A DNA stretch of 64,000 nucleotides, taken from NCBI GenBank assembly GCA_947000775.1, contig CAMQGK010000008.1:10244501-10308500 (forward strand). Reading direction: 5' to 3'. A model generated the notes under the pieces. It was not told where the DNA came from. It searched no databases and saw nothing but the letters and a program-made list of their open reading frames with translations. Every line of letters starts with the position of its first letter. Within the stretch, counting starts at the first letter, position 1. The stretch comes from Pterois miles. Its lineage: Eukaryota > Chordata > Actinopteri > Perciformes > Scorpaenidae. The position numbers and the translations under genes are program-made. This document shows, one piece after another, positions 1 to 11,126 of the stretch.

Positions 1-2307
1 TGTTGAAAAAAATCATGAAAACGGTTGTATTACAGCGCGTAGAATGATTCTATGGTGAACAAAAGTCATTTCGTGAAGTGTTATAAAATTTTACAAAAAA
101 AAAACGCCATAGTATAGTATGTCGAAATTTTCCCGGAAAACGTCAAATATTTTTGATGTTGAAAAAAATCATGAAAACGGTCGTATTATAGCATGTAGAA
201 TGATTCTATAGTGAACAAAAGTCTTTTCGTGAAGTGTTGTAAAATTTTACAAAAAAAAACGCCATAGTATAGTATGTCGAAATTTTACGATAAAAACGTC
301 AATTTTTTTTTATGTTGAAAAAAAGCATGAAAACATTCGTATTATAGCGTGTAGAATGATTCGATGGTGAACAAAAGTCATTTCGTGAAGTGTTGTAAAA
401 TTTTACAAAAAAAAAAACGCCATAGTATAGTATGTCGAAATTTTTCCATGAAAACGTCAAATTTTTTTTGATGTTGAAAAAAATCATGAAAGCGGTTGTA
501 TTATAGCGTGTAGAATGACTCTGTGGTGAAGAAAAGTCATTTTTTGAAATGTTGTAAAATTTTACAAAAAAAACGCCATAGTATAGTATGTCGAAATTTT
601 TCCATGAAAATGTCAAATCTCTTTGATGTTGAAGAAAATCATGAAAACAGTCGTATTAATGCCCGTAGAATGATTCTATGGTGAACAAAAGTCATTTCGT
701 GAAGTGTTTTAAAAATTTTACAAAAAAAAACGCCATAGTATAGTATGTCGAAATTTTTCGATGAAAACGTCAATTTTTTTGATGTTGAAAAAAATCATGA
801 AAACAGTTGTATTATAGCGTGTAGAATGATTCTATGGTGAACAAAAGTCATTTCGTGAAGTGTTGTAAAATTTTACAAAAAAAACGCCATAGTATAGTAT
901 GTCGAAATTTTCCCGAAAAATGTCAAATATTTTCGATGAAAACAATAATGAAAACAGTCCTATTATAGCATGTAGAATGATTCTATAGTGAAAAAAAGTC
1001 TTTTCGTGAAGTGTTGTAAAATTTTACAAAAAAAAACGCCATAGTATGTGAAGTATGTCGAAATTTTTCCATTAAAATGTCAAATCTCTTTGATGTTGAA
1101 AAAAATCATGAAAACGGTTGTATTACAGCGCGTAGAATGACTCTGTGGTGAACACAAGTCATTTCCTGAAGTGTCATAAAATTTTACAAAAAAAACGCCA
1201 TAGTATAGTATGTCGAAATTTTTCCATTAAAATGTCAAATCTCTTTGATGTTGAAAAAAATCATGAAAACGGTTGTATTACAGCACGTAGAATGATTCTA
1301 TGGTGAACAAAAGTCATTTCGTGAAGTGTTATAAAATTTTAAAAAAAAAAACGCCATAGTATAGTATGTCGAAATTTTCTCGGAAAACGTCAAATATGTT
1401 TGATGTTGAAAAAAATCATGAAAACGGTCGTATTATAGCATGTAGAATGATTCTATAGTGAACAAAAGTCTTTTCGTGAAGTGTTGTAAAATTTTACAAA
1501 AAAAAACGCCATAGTATAGTATGTCGAAATTTTTCGATGAAAACGTCAAATTTTTTTGATTTTGAAAAAAATCATGAAAACGGTCGTATTACAGCGTGTA
1601 GAATGGTTCTATGGTGGACAAAAGTCATTTTTTGAAGTGTTGTAAAATTTTACAAAAAAAACGCCATAGTATGTCGAAATTTTTCGATAAAAACGTCAAT
1701 TTTTTTTTATGTTGAAAAAAATCATGAAAACAGTTGTATTATAGCGTGTAAAATGATTCTATGGTGAACAAAAGTCATTTTTGATTTTATGGTGAACAAA
1801 AGTCATTTTGTGAAGTGTTGTAAAATTTTACAAAAAAAAACGCCGAAATTTTCCCGAAAAATGTCAAATATTTTTGATGAAAACAATAATGAAAACAGTC
1901 CTATTATAGCATGTAGAATGATTCTATAGTGAACAAAAGACATTTTGTGAAGTGTTGTAAAATTTTACAAAAAAAATGCCATTGTATAGTATGTAGAAAT
2001 TTTTCCACGAAAACATCAAATTTTTTTTATGTTGAAAAAAAATCATGTAAACGGGCGTATTATAGCGTGTAAAATGGTTCTGTGGTGAACACAAGTCATT
2101 TCCTGAAGTGTTGTAAAATTTTACAAAAAAAAAAACGCCATAGTATAGTATGTCGAAATTTCTCCATGAAAATGTCAAAATCTCTTTGATGTTGAAAAAA
2201 ATCATGAAAACGGTTGTATTATAGCGTGTAGAATGGTTCTATGGTGAACAAAAGTCATTTTGTGAAGTGTTGTAAAATTTTACAAAAAAAAACGCCATAG
2301 TATAGTA

Positions 2308-3600
2308 TGTCGAAATTTTTCGATGACGTCAAATTTCTTTGATTTTGAAAAAACTCATGAAAACAGTCGTATTATAGCGTGTGGAATGATTCTATGGTGA
2401 ACAAGTCATTTCGTGAAATGTAGTAAAATTTTACAAAAAAAACGCCATGGTATAGTATGTCGAAATTTTTCGATGAAAACGTCAACTTTTTTTGATGTTG
2501 AAAAAAATCATGAAAACAGTCGTATTATAGCGTGTAGAATGATTCTATGGTGAACAAAAGTCATTTTGTGAAGTGTTGTAAAATTTTACAAAAAAAGCGC
2601 CATAGTTTCGTATGTCGAAATTTTCCCGAAAAATGTCAAATATTTTTGATGAAAACAACAATGAAAACAGTCCTATTATAGCATGTAGAATGATTCTATG
2701 GTGAACAGAAGTCATTTCGTGAAGTGTTGTAAAATTTTACAAAAAAAACGCCATAGTATGTCGAAATTTTTCGATGAAAACGTCAATTTTTTTTGATGTT
2801 GAAAAAAATCATGAAAACGGTCGTATTATAGCGTGTAGAATGATTCTATGGTGAACAAAAGTCATTTTGTGAAGTGTTGTAAAATTTTACAAAAAAAACG
2901 CCATAGTCGAAATTTGGCGAAACATATGTCGAAATTTTGTAGAATGATTCTATGGTGAACAAAAGGCATTTCGTGAAATGTAGTAAAATTTTACACAAAC
3001 AACGCCATGGTATAGTATGTCGAAATTTTCCCACGAAAACATCACATTTTTTTATGTTGAAAAAAATCATGAAAACGGGCGTATTATAGCGTGTAAAATG
3101 ATTCTGTGGTGAACAAAAGTCATTTCCTGAAGTGTTGTAAAATTTTACAAAAAAAACGCCATAGTATAGTATGTCGAAATTTTTCCATGAAAATGTCAAA
3201 TCTCTTTGATGTTGAAAAAAATCATGAAAACGGTCGTATTACAGCGTGTAGAATGGTTCTATGGTGAACAAAAGTCATTTTGTGAAGTGTTGTAAAATTT
3301 TACAAAAAAAAACGCTATAGTATATATAGTATGTCGAAATTTTTCCACGAAAACATCACATTTTTTTTATGTTGAAAAAAATCATGAAAACGGGCGTATT
3401 ATAGCGTGTAAAATGATTCTGTGGTGAACAAAAGTCATTTCCTGAAGTGTTGTAAAATTTTACAAAAAAAGCGCCATACTATAGTATGTCGAAATTTTCC
3501 CGAAAAATGTCAAATATTTTTGATGAAAACAATAATGAAAACAGTCCTATTATAGCATGTAGAATGATTCTATAGTGAACAAAAGTCATTTCGTGAAGTG
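2308..3600. repeat. Higher-order segment of the satellite, copy 1
   Basis: This multi-unit block carries private variants in a fixed order: a shortened unit with TCGATGACGTCAAATTTC, a unit with GAACAGAAGTC, a deleted unit with AATTTGGCGAAACATATG, and a unit with GCGCCATACTATAG. The same order recurs at 5175-6315, so the array grew partly by copying blocks of several units. This copy has about one extra unit (around 2950-3105) relative to the second. Confidence 0.85.
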
Positions 3601-5174
3601 TTGTAAAATTTTACAAAAAAAAACCGCCATAGTATAGTATGTCGAAATTTTTCGATGAAACGTCAATTTTTTTTGATTTTGAAAAAAATCATGAAAACAG
3701 TCGTATTATAGCCTGTAGAATGATTCTATGGTGAACAAAAGTCATTTTGTGAAGTGTTGTAAAATTTTACAAAAAAAAAACGCCATAGTATAGTATGTCG
3801 AAATTTTCCCGAAAAATGTCAAATATTTTTGATGAAAACAATAATGAAAACAGTCCTATTATAGCATTTAGAATGATTCTATAGTGAACAAAAGTCATTT
3901 CATGAAGTGTTGTAAAATTTTACAAAAAAAAACGCCAGTCCTATTATAGCGAAACATATGTCGAAATTTTTTGAAAAAAAACAAATTTTTTTTGATGGAA
4001 AAAAAAAAATGATTCTATAGTGAACAAAAGTCATTTCGTGAAATGTAAAATTTTACAAAAAAAAAACGCCATAGTATAATATGTCGAAATTTTCCCAGAA
4101 AACGTCAAATATTTTTGATGTTGAAAAAAATCATGAAAGCAATCGTATTATAGCGTGTAGAATGATTCTGTGGTGAAGAAAAGTCATTTTTTGAAATGTT
4201 GTAAAATTTTACAAAAAAAAACGCCATAGTATAGTATGTCGAAATTTTCCCAAAAAATGTCAAATATTTTTGATGAAAACAATAATGAAAACAGTCCTAT
4301 TATGGCATGTAGAATGATTCTATAGTGAACAAAAGTCATTACGTGAAGTGTTGTAAAATTTTACAAAAAAAACGCCATAGTATAGTATGTCGAAATTTTT
4401 CGATGAAAACGTCAATTTTTTTTTGTTGAAAAAAAATATGAAAACAGTTGTATTATAGCATGTACAATGATTCTATGGTGAACAAAAGTCATTTCGTGAA
4501 GTGTTGTAAAATTTTACAAAAAAAACGCCATAGTATAGTATGTCGAAATTTTTCCATGAAAACGTCAATTTTTTTTAATGTTGAAAAAAATCATGAAAAC
4601 GGTCGTATTACAGCGTGTAGAATGGTTCTATAGTGAACAAAAGTCATTTTTGATTTCATGGCGAACAAAAGTCATTTCGTGAAATGTAAAATTTTACAAA
4701 AAAAAGGCATAGTATAGTACGTTGAAATTTTTCGATGAAAACGTCAAATTTTTTTGATTTTGAAAAAAATCATGAAAATGGTCGTATTATAGCGTGTAGA
4801 ATGATTCTATGGTGAACACAAGTCATTTCCTGAAGTGTTGTAAAAAAAAAAACGCCATTGTATATAGTATGTCGAAATTTTCCCACGAAAACGTCAAATT
4901 TTTTTGATGTTGAAAAAAAATCATGAAAACAGGCGTATTATAGATTGTAAAATGATTCTGTGGTGAACACAAGTCATTTCCTGAAGTGTTGTAAAATTTT
5001 ACAAAAAAACGCCATTGTATAGTATGTCGAAATTTTTCCATGAAAACATCAAATTTTTTTGATGTTGAAAAAAATCATGAAAACGGTCGTATTATAGCAT
5101 CTAGAAAGATTCTATGGTGAACAAAGGTCATTTCCTGAAATGTCAAATATTACAAAAAAACGCCATAGTATAGT

Positions 5175-6315
5175 ATTTCGAAATTTTTCGATGACGTCAA
5201 ATTTCTTTGATTTTGAAAAAACTCATGAAAACAGTCGTATTATAGCGTGTGGAATGATTCTATGGTGAACAAAAGTCATTTCGTGAAATGTAGTAAAATT
5301 TTACAAAAAAAACGCCATGGTATAGTATGTCGAAATTTTTCGATGAAAACGTCAACTTTTTTTGATGTTGAAAAAAATCATGAAAACAGTCGTATTATAG
5401 CGTGTAGAATGATTCTATGGTGAACAAAAGTCATTTTGTGAAGTGTTGTAAAATTTTACAAAAAAAGCGCCATAGTTTCGTATGTCGAAATTTTCCCGAA
5501 AAATGTCAAATATTTTTGATGAAAACAACAATGAAAACAGTCCTATTATAGCATGTCATGTAGAATGATTCTATGGTGAACAGAAGTCATTTCGTGAAGT
5601 GTTGTAAAATTTTACAAAAAAAACGCCATAGTATAGTATGTCGAAATTTTTCGATGAAAACGTCAATTTTTTTTGATGTTGAAAAAAATCATGAAAATGG
5701 TCGTATTATAGCGTGTAGAATGATTCTATGGTGAACAAAAGTCATTTTGTGAAGTGTTGTAAAATTTTACAAAAAAAACGCCATAGTCGAAATTTGGCGA
5801 AACATATGTCGAAATTTTGTAGAATGATTCTGTGGTGAACAAAAGTCATTTCCTGAAGTGTTGTAAAATTTTACAAAAAAAACGCCATAGTATAGTATGT
5901 CGAAATTTTTCCATGAAAATGTCAAATCTCTTTGATGTTGAAAAAAATCATGAAAACGGTCGTATTACAGCGTGTAGAATGGTTCTATGGTGAACAAAAG
6001 TCATTTTGTGAAGTGTTGTAAAATTTTACAAAAAAAAACGCCATAGTATATATAGTATGTCGAAATTTTTCCACGAAAACATCACATTTTTTTTATGTTG
6101 AAAAAAATCATGAAAACGGGCGTATTATAGCGTGTAAAATGATTCTGTGGTGAACAAAAGTCATTTCCTGAAGTGTTGTAAAATTTTACAAAAAAAGCGC
6201 CATACTATAGTATGTCGAAATTTTCCCGAAAAATGTCAAATATTTTTGATGAAAACAATAATGAAAACAGTCCTATTATAGCATGTAGAATGATTCTATA
6301 GTGAACAAAAGTCAT
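5175..6315. repeat. Higher-order segment of the satellite, copy 2
   Basis: Near-identical partner of 2308-3600, offset by about 2.87 kb. It shares the private variants TCGATGACGTCAAATTTC (near 5190), GAACAGAAGTC (near 5580) and AATTTGGCGAAACATATG (near 5795). It lacks one unit present in copy 1 and has a CATGT duplication near 5555. Confidence 0.85.
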
Positions 6316-6479
6316 TTCGTGAAGTGTTGTAAAGTTTTACAAAAAAAACGCTATAGTATATAGTATGTTGAAATTTTTCCAGTACAACGTCAAATTTTTT
6401 TGATGTTGAAAAAAATCATGAAAACGGTCATATTATAGCATGTAAAATGATTCTATGGTGAAAAAAGTCATTTTTGGTG

Positions 6480-8095
6480 AAAAATTTGCCAAAGTGCAAT
6501 ATATTGAAAAAAAAATGTCATAGTATAGTCTGTCAAAAAAATTTTCATAGTATAGTATGTCGAAAAAATTTTCATCGTATTGTATGTCCAAAAAATATTC
6601 ATAGTATAGTATGTTGACAAGAATAACTAATAGTAAACTTTTTGGTGAAAAATTTGCCAATGTGTAATATGTCGAAAAAAAATGTCATAATATAGTATGT
6701 TGAAAAAAATTTTCTTCGCATAGTATGTCGAACAAAATCATCATAGTACAGTATGTCGAAAAAAATAGTATAGTATGTTGACCAGATTAACAACTGGTAG
6801 TAAATTTTTTGGTGAGAAATTAGTATATGTTTTAAAAAAATTTCATCGTATAGTATGTCGAAAAAATTTTCACAGTATAGTATGTCGAAAAAAAAATGTC
6901 CTAGTATAATATTTCGAAAAAAATGTCATAGTATAGTATGTCTAAAAAAATTTTCATTTTATATTATGTCGAAAAAATTGTCATAGTATAGTATGTCGAC
7001 AAGAATAACAAGGCAGAGTAACGTATTCGTTGAAAAAAATGCCATAGTGTAATATGTCGAAAAAAAATCGTCAGTGTACTATGTCGAAAAAAAAATGTCA
7101 TAGTATAGTATGTCGAAAAAATTGTCATAGTATAGTATGTCGACCAGAATAACAACTGGTAGTAAACTTTTTGGTGAAAAATTTGTCATAGTGTAATATG
7201 TGGGTAAAAAAATGTCAAAGTACAGTATGTCGAAAAAAATTTTGTTGTATAGTATTTCGAAAAAAAAAAAAAGTCAATGTATAGTATGTCGAAAAACATT
7301 TTTATCGTATAGTATGTCGAAAAAAATTGTCATAGCATAATATGTCGAAAAAATTGTGACAGTATAGTATGTCGACCAGAATAACAAGTGATAGTAAAGG
7401 TTTTGGTGAAAAATTTGACGTAGTGTAATATGTCGAAAAAAAATTGTCACAGTATGTGTGACAAAAAATTTTTCATCGTGTAGTATGTTGACCAGAATAA
7501 CAACTAATAGTTAAGTTCTTGGTAAAAAACTTTACCATATTGTAGTATGTCAAAAAAAGAAAAGTCGTTTTTGGTGAAAATTCACATTCTGTAGTACGTC
7601 GAAAAAAATCGTTATAGTATTGTATGTCGACAAAAATGTCATAGTACAGTATGTCGGAAAAAAAATGGTCATAGTATAGTATGTCGACAAAAATGTCATA
7701 GTACAGTATGTCGAAAAAATGTCATAGTATAGTATGTTGAAAAAAAATTGTCATAGTATAGTATGTCGGAAAAAAAATGGTCATAGTATAGTATGTTGGA
7801 AAAAAAAAATCATAATATATTGGAAAAATGTCAGAAAAAAAACTCAGTAGTAAAGTATGTCGAAATAGTATAATTTGTTGAACAGCCATCAAAAGGTGAT
7901 GGTATAGTATGTTGAAAAAAGTCATGGTACAGTATGTATGTCATATAAAAACTAGTATAACTAGTATAGCATTTTGATTTAAAAGTAAAAAAATATGCAG
8001 TCAAAAAATAGACAAGTCACAGTATAGTATGCCAAAAAAAAAAAAAATCTGTGTAGAATGTCGAAAAAAAAAGTCTTAGTACAGTATATCGATAC
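6480..8095. repeat. Degenerate short-unit minisatellite (~25-35 bp unit)
   Basis: The repeated core is CATAGTATAGTATGTCGAAA followed by a variable A-tract and TGTC or TTTTC. It is the same core found once per unit in the 156-bp satellite that ends at its left edge. A longer module (GACCAGAATAACAACTGGTA, then a GTAAACTTTTTGGTGAAAAA-like stretch) recurs near 6615, 6780, 7000, 7145, 7375 and 7490, giving a second-level period. No coding sequence is apparent. Confidence 0.9.
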
Positions 8096-8434
8096 TACAA
8101 TTTTTTTTTTTTTTTTTAATGACAGTAAAATGAAAACTCACCCTGTTACAGACGTTTTTCCCTCCTGCCCTCTACCAGGCTCCACAGGATCTCCAGTCCA
8201 GGACCAGCAGGATCTAGACCAGCTTTCTCTCCTCAGCTGACCCCTTGTTGAAGTCTGCACCTCGGAGACATCAATCACAAACACTGTTAATACTGTTCAA
8301 ACTGTACTATATTAGGGATGAATCATGATTTGTGATTTTTCCAATAGTTGTTGTGAATAGCTGTGCTGCCTGGTAGTAACGTTACTCCCGATAAAACTTG
8401 TAGCATGTTCAGTTCGCCTCTTTTCTGTCAGCAC

Positions 8435-8511
<77 letters not shown>

Positions 8512-8967
8512 TTCGTGCTGAGTTTCAGCAGGTAGATCAGCTGCTGACAAAATAAAAATCACTGTCTTTCTACCAGCCTTTTCCATTGTTCCAACAATAT
8601 GGTTGAAATAAAGTCTTAATCCACAGCATTAGATGGGGAAATGTGCCGATGCTACATGTCGTTTTCCCATGTCTCTCTCCCCACTGGAGCTGCTGCGGGG
8701 GGGTTGCAGGTCATGCAGCAATTTTTCAATAATAATTTTCAAATAGTAGTTTTGCTTGGAATGCACATCTCTAGTATACATCTAGTGTATTCATAGTCCT
8801 TTCTGTTTATTCTACATATTTTAAATCAGTTTTGACGCTGTACATACAAGCATTTCTTTGTATCAATACCTGTATTTTGTACAATGCAATAAAGTTTAAC
8901 AATTTACTCTAATTATGTTTTTCACAGCATATTATGCCTTTGTTTTTGTTTTGTTTTTTTAAATGGC
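8096..8967. other. Spacer between oppositely oriented minisatellite blocks
   Basis: No gene was recognised. The segment holds a T-run near 8100-8118, a GT microsatellite (8437-8510) and otherwise ordinary AT-rich sequence. It sits between the direct minisatellite on the left and its reverse-oriented remnant on the right. Confidence 0.5.
8437..8510. repeat. (GT)n microsatellite, ~37 repeats
   Basis: An uninterrupted alternating GT run directly visible in the sequence. Length polymorphism is expected. Confidence 0.98.
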
Positions 8968-9126
8968 ATTACTTTTTTTGCACATACTATGCTATGACAT
9001 TTTACAATATACTATACTATCTTTTTGTTGACATACTATACTACAACTTTTTCGACATACTATATGAACTTTTTTCAACACACTAAACTAGGACTGACTT
9101 TTTTTCAATATACTATACTAAGACTA
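8968..9126. repeat. Inverted remnant of the short-unit minisatellite
   Basis: Here the core appears as its reverse complement (TTCGACATACTATA, CAATATACTATACTA), several copies spaced about 30-35 bases. With the block at 6480-8095 it forms a large imperfect inverted arrangement around an ~870-base spacer. Confidence 0.8.
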
Positions 9127-9469
9127 ACATGGGAAGGCGTGCTAATTATTTTTAATTACTCCACAAATCACAAGTTTGTTAATTTAAAACATAATTTCGA
9201 AAGAAAAGAAAGTCACAGTTTTTTTTAAAACTGGTGAACAAAAAGAGTGAAAATATGAAATGGGAAAGACTACACACCCCAAGACACAAAAGTGAGAGAG
9301 AAAACATTTGAGTTTGACATAAAAAGATATACGACTAAGAGATCAGTATGTCAGCTTCTATGTCCAGGTATTTACATCTAGATCTGTTAAATAAATCTAG
9401 CATTGTTTGTAATAGAACACCCCATTTTAGGTGAGTAAAAGAACAGGTACAGATAGACTTAAAAAAGAT
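9127..9469. other. AT-rich sequence, no gene recognised
   Basis: I see no splice-bounded exon, RNA gene or clear repeat here. Confidence 0.4.
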
Positions 9470-10280
9470 TAAAGTGAATACTTAATATTTAGTTGTAATA
9501 ACTGCATGAAGCCTGCGACCCACTGACATCAAACTTTTACATTCTTTTGTGGTGCTTTTCCAACCTTGTTTGTTTCGGGGGGTTTCTCCCTTCAGGCTCC
9601 TCTTTAGCAGGTAAAATGCTGCTCAATCGGGTTTCAGTCTGCAGACTGACTTGTCCAGTCTAAAACCTTGCTCTTCTGTCTCCTGATGAACTCCTCGCTT
9701 GTTCTCAGGGTGTTTTGGGTCATTGTGCTGCATGATGAAGGATCTCCTGATCAGTTTGGTTCATTTCTCTTTAAATTATCAGACTAAATGTTTCTGTAGA
9801 CTTCTGAGTTCATTTAGCTGCTGCCATCATGTGTTACATCATCAATGAAGATCAATGATCCGTCCAAGAAGAAGCCATGCAGCCCGAGCCATAACGTTAT
9901 CTCCACTGTGTTTCACAGATGAGCTGGTGTGTTTGAGATCATGAGCAGATCCTTTCTTTCTCCACACATTAGCCTTTCCATCGCTTTGGCAAAGGTTCAA
10001 CTTTGTCTCATTAGGCTGCAGAAAATTTGTCCCAGAACTATGAGCCTCGCCTCTGTACTGCCTGTCCTTCCTCTTCTCATTACTAATACGTGGTTATCAT
10101 CTTCTGGTGTAGCCTCTGTACTTCTGTTCCTGAAGCCTTCTGTGAACGGTGGATTGTGATTCCTTCACTCCTCCATCTGGAGCTTGTAGCTACGTTAGCG
10201 AGTGTTGGTGACGTATGTTGTGTGGGACGAGAGAAATAGTTCACTGAGAAGTCACACAGAAAACTAAATGATACTGCGGT
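9470..10280 (-). pseudogene. Decayed Tc1/mariner-type transposase
   Basis: Read on the minus strand, broken frames give recognisable Tc1 transposase pieces in the right order. An N-terminal VTIHRRLQ-like DNA-binding segment lies near 10160. ETKLNLW, VWRKKG and a VKHSGDNVM-like stretch follow around 10030-9890. IMQHNDPKH comes next, its catalytic-type Asp codon at about 9719-9721, and then VLDWTSQSAD-stop-NPIEQ near 9640. The TGA inside the normally conserved PDLNPIE motif and several frameshifts show that it cannot make an active enzyme. No terminal inverted repeats were identified, so ends are approximate. The family normally cuts and pastes DNA at TA sites using a DDE triad; this copy is a relic. 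Confidence 0.85.
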
Positions 10281-10384
10281 GAAACCCACAATGAACTGTG
10301 ATTTTCTTGACTTGTAAAATTACGAAATTTGTGGCTTAATTCGAATGGGATCAAAAAATTGTCTCTCTCTGGTGACAACCATTC

Positions 10385-10535
10385 ATATTTTTTCCAAAAT
10401 ACAGTCCCATGGGTTCGCTGGGAGGGGAGGGACTTAGGTTCACTACACTACAGCCACCCACCATGCCACAATCCAGATGTTTTGGCTTCACTTTTGGGGC
10501 GCTGTCACATCGTTTATCTTTATATACAATCTATG
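10385..10535. repeat. Probable dispersed repeat fragment
   Basis: The stretch ending GCGCTGTCACATCGTTTATC then TTTATATACAATCTATG resembles the tail of a common fish interspersed repeat. This is recognition only; no second copy is present in the window. Confidence 0.4.
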
Positions 10536-11126
10536 ATTGAATATCATGAGCAACAGGGTCAAAGTTCAAGGTGCAATGTTATGACAAAGTAGTATGTCCT
10601 AATTGTATACATACTGTATGCAACAGTACACACTTTGCAAGTGCAGCTGTAGTACAATACTACAAGTTAAAAGAAAAATGGAGTGCGGCCCCTGTTTTGC
10701 AGAAAATGTTAGCTTTCTGTGTAACTGTAATACTTAACACTGGATTACTAGTCATTCTCATGTGCAATGGAGGGTTAACTGTTAAGAAATACATCTTGTG
10801 TGGATGATTACACCGGTAATAACAAAGATTATTTATATTATATCATTGTCAAAAGCAATTACAAATTGCTTTACAAGGCAGCCATTAACAGGAACAAAGG
10901 ACAGAATACAATGCCAGATATAAACCAACACTGCAGTTACATATTTTAAATCAATGCAAACACTCACCTCTCCTCAGGACTGCTCTGGATGTCAAAAAAA
11001 AAAAATCCACCGGATCCAAGTGGACTTTCCGACACCACCACCTTCCCTGTCTCGGTCCCGCTGCAGCCGCTGAGCCAAAGAGTTCAGGTTGAAGTTGGGA
11101 AACATGTCAACGGGAAACGGTACTGA
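10536..11126. other. Unassigned sequence
   Basis: No gene or repeat recognised. A short A-run lies near 10995-11006. Confidence 0.4.

Larger units (their letters stand above)
1..6480. repeat. Satellite array, unit ~156 bp, about 41 copies
   Basis: Direct reading shows a head-to-tail AT-rich unit recurring about every 156 bases (for example TGTTGAAAAAAATCATG near 1, 157, 313 and 472). Each unit carries GTAAAATTTTAC, a perfect 12-base dyad, then a run of 6-11 A, then CATAGTATAGTATGTCGAAA. Variants differ by point changes, A-tract length and short deletions. Hybrid units (near 1780, 2900, 3940, 4640, 5790) show internal deletions or junctions. The array starts before the window, so its full size is unknown. 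Long minus-strand reading frames exist only because 156 is a multiple of three; I see no gene. A role in a centromere or heterochromatin is possible but unsupported here. Confidence 0.95.

Noticed and set aside
299..5041. Long minus-strand reading frames (up to 117 codons) with repeated SWKNFDILYYGVFF-type peptide
   Set aside because: They follow the 156-base satellite unit, a multiple of three; no promoter, splice or domain evidence.
1..6480. CENP-B box in the satellite
   Set aside because: TCCCGAAAAATGTCAAA looks vaguely similar, but required bases of the box are missing; no unit matches.
6480..8095. CRISPR-like array
   Set aside because: Short repeats are degenerate and contiguous, with A-tracts rather than unique equal-length spacers; the genome is eukaryotic.
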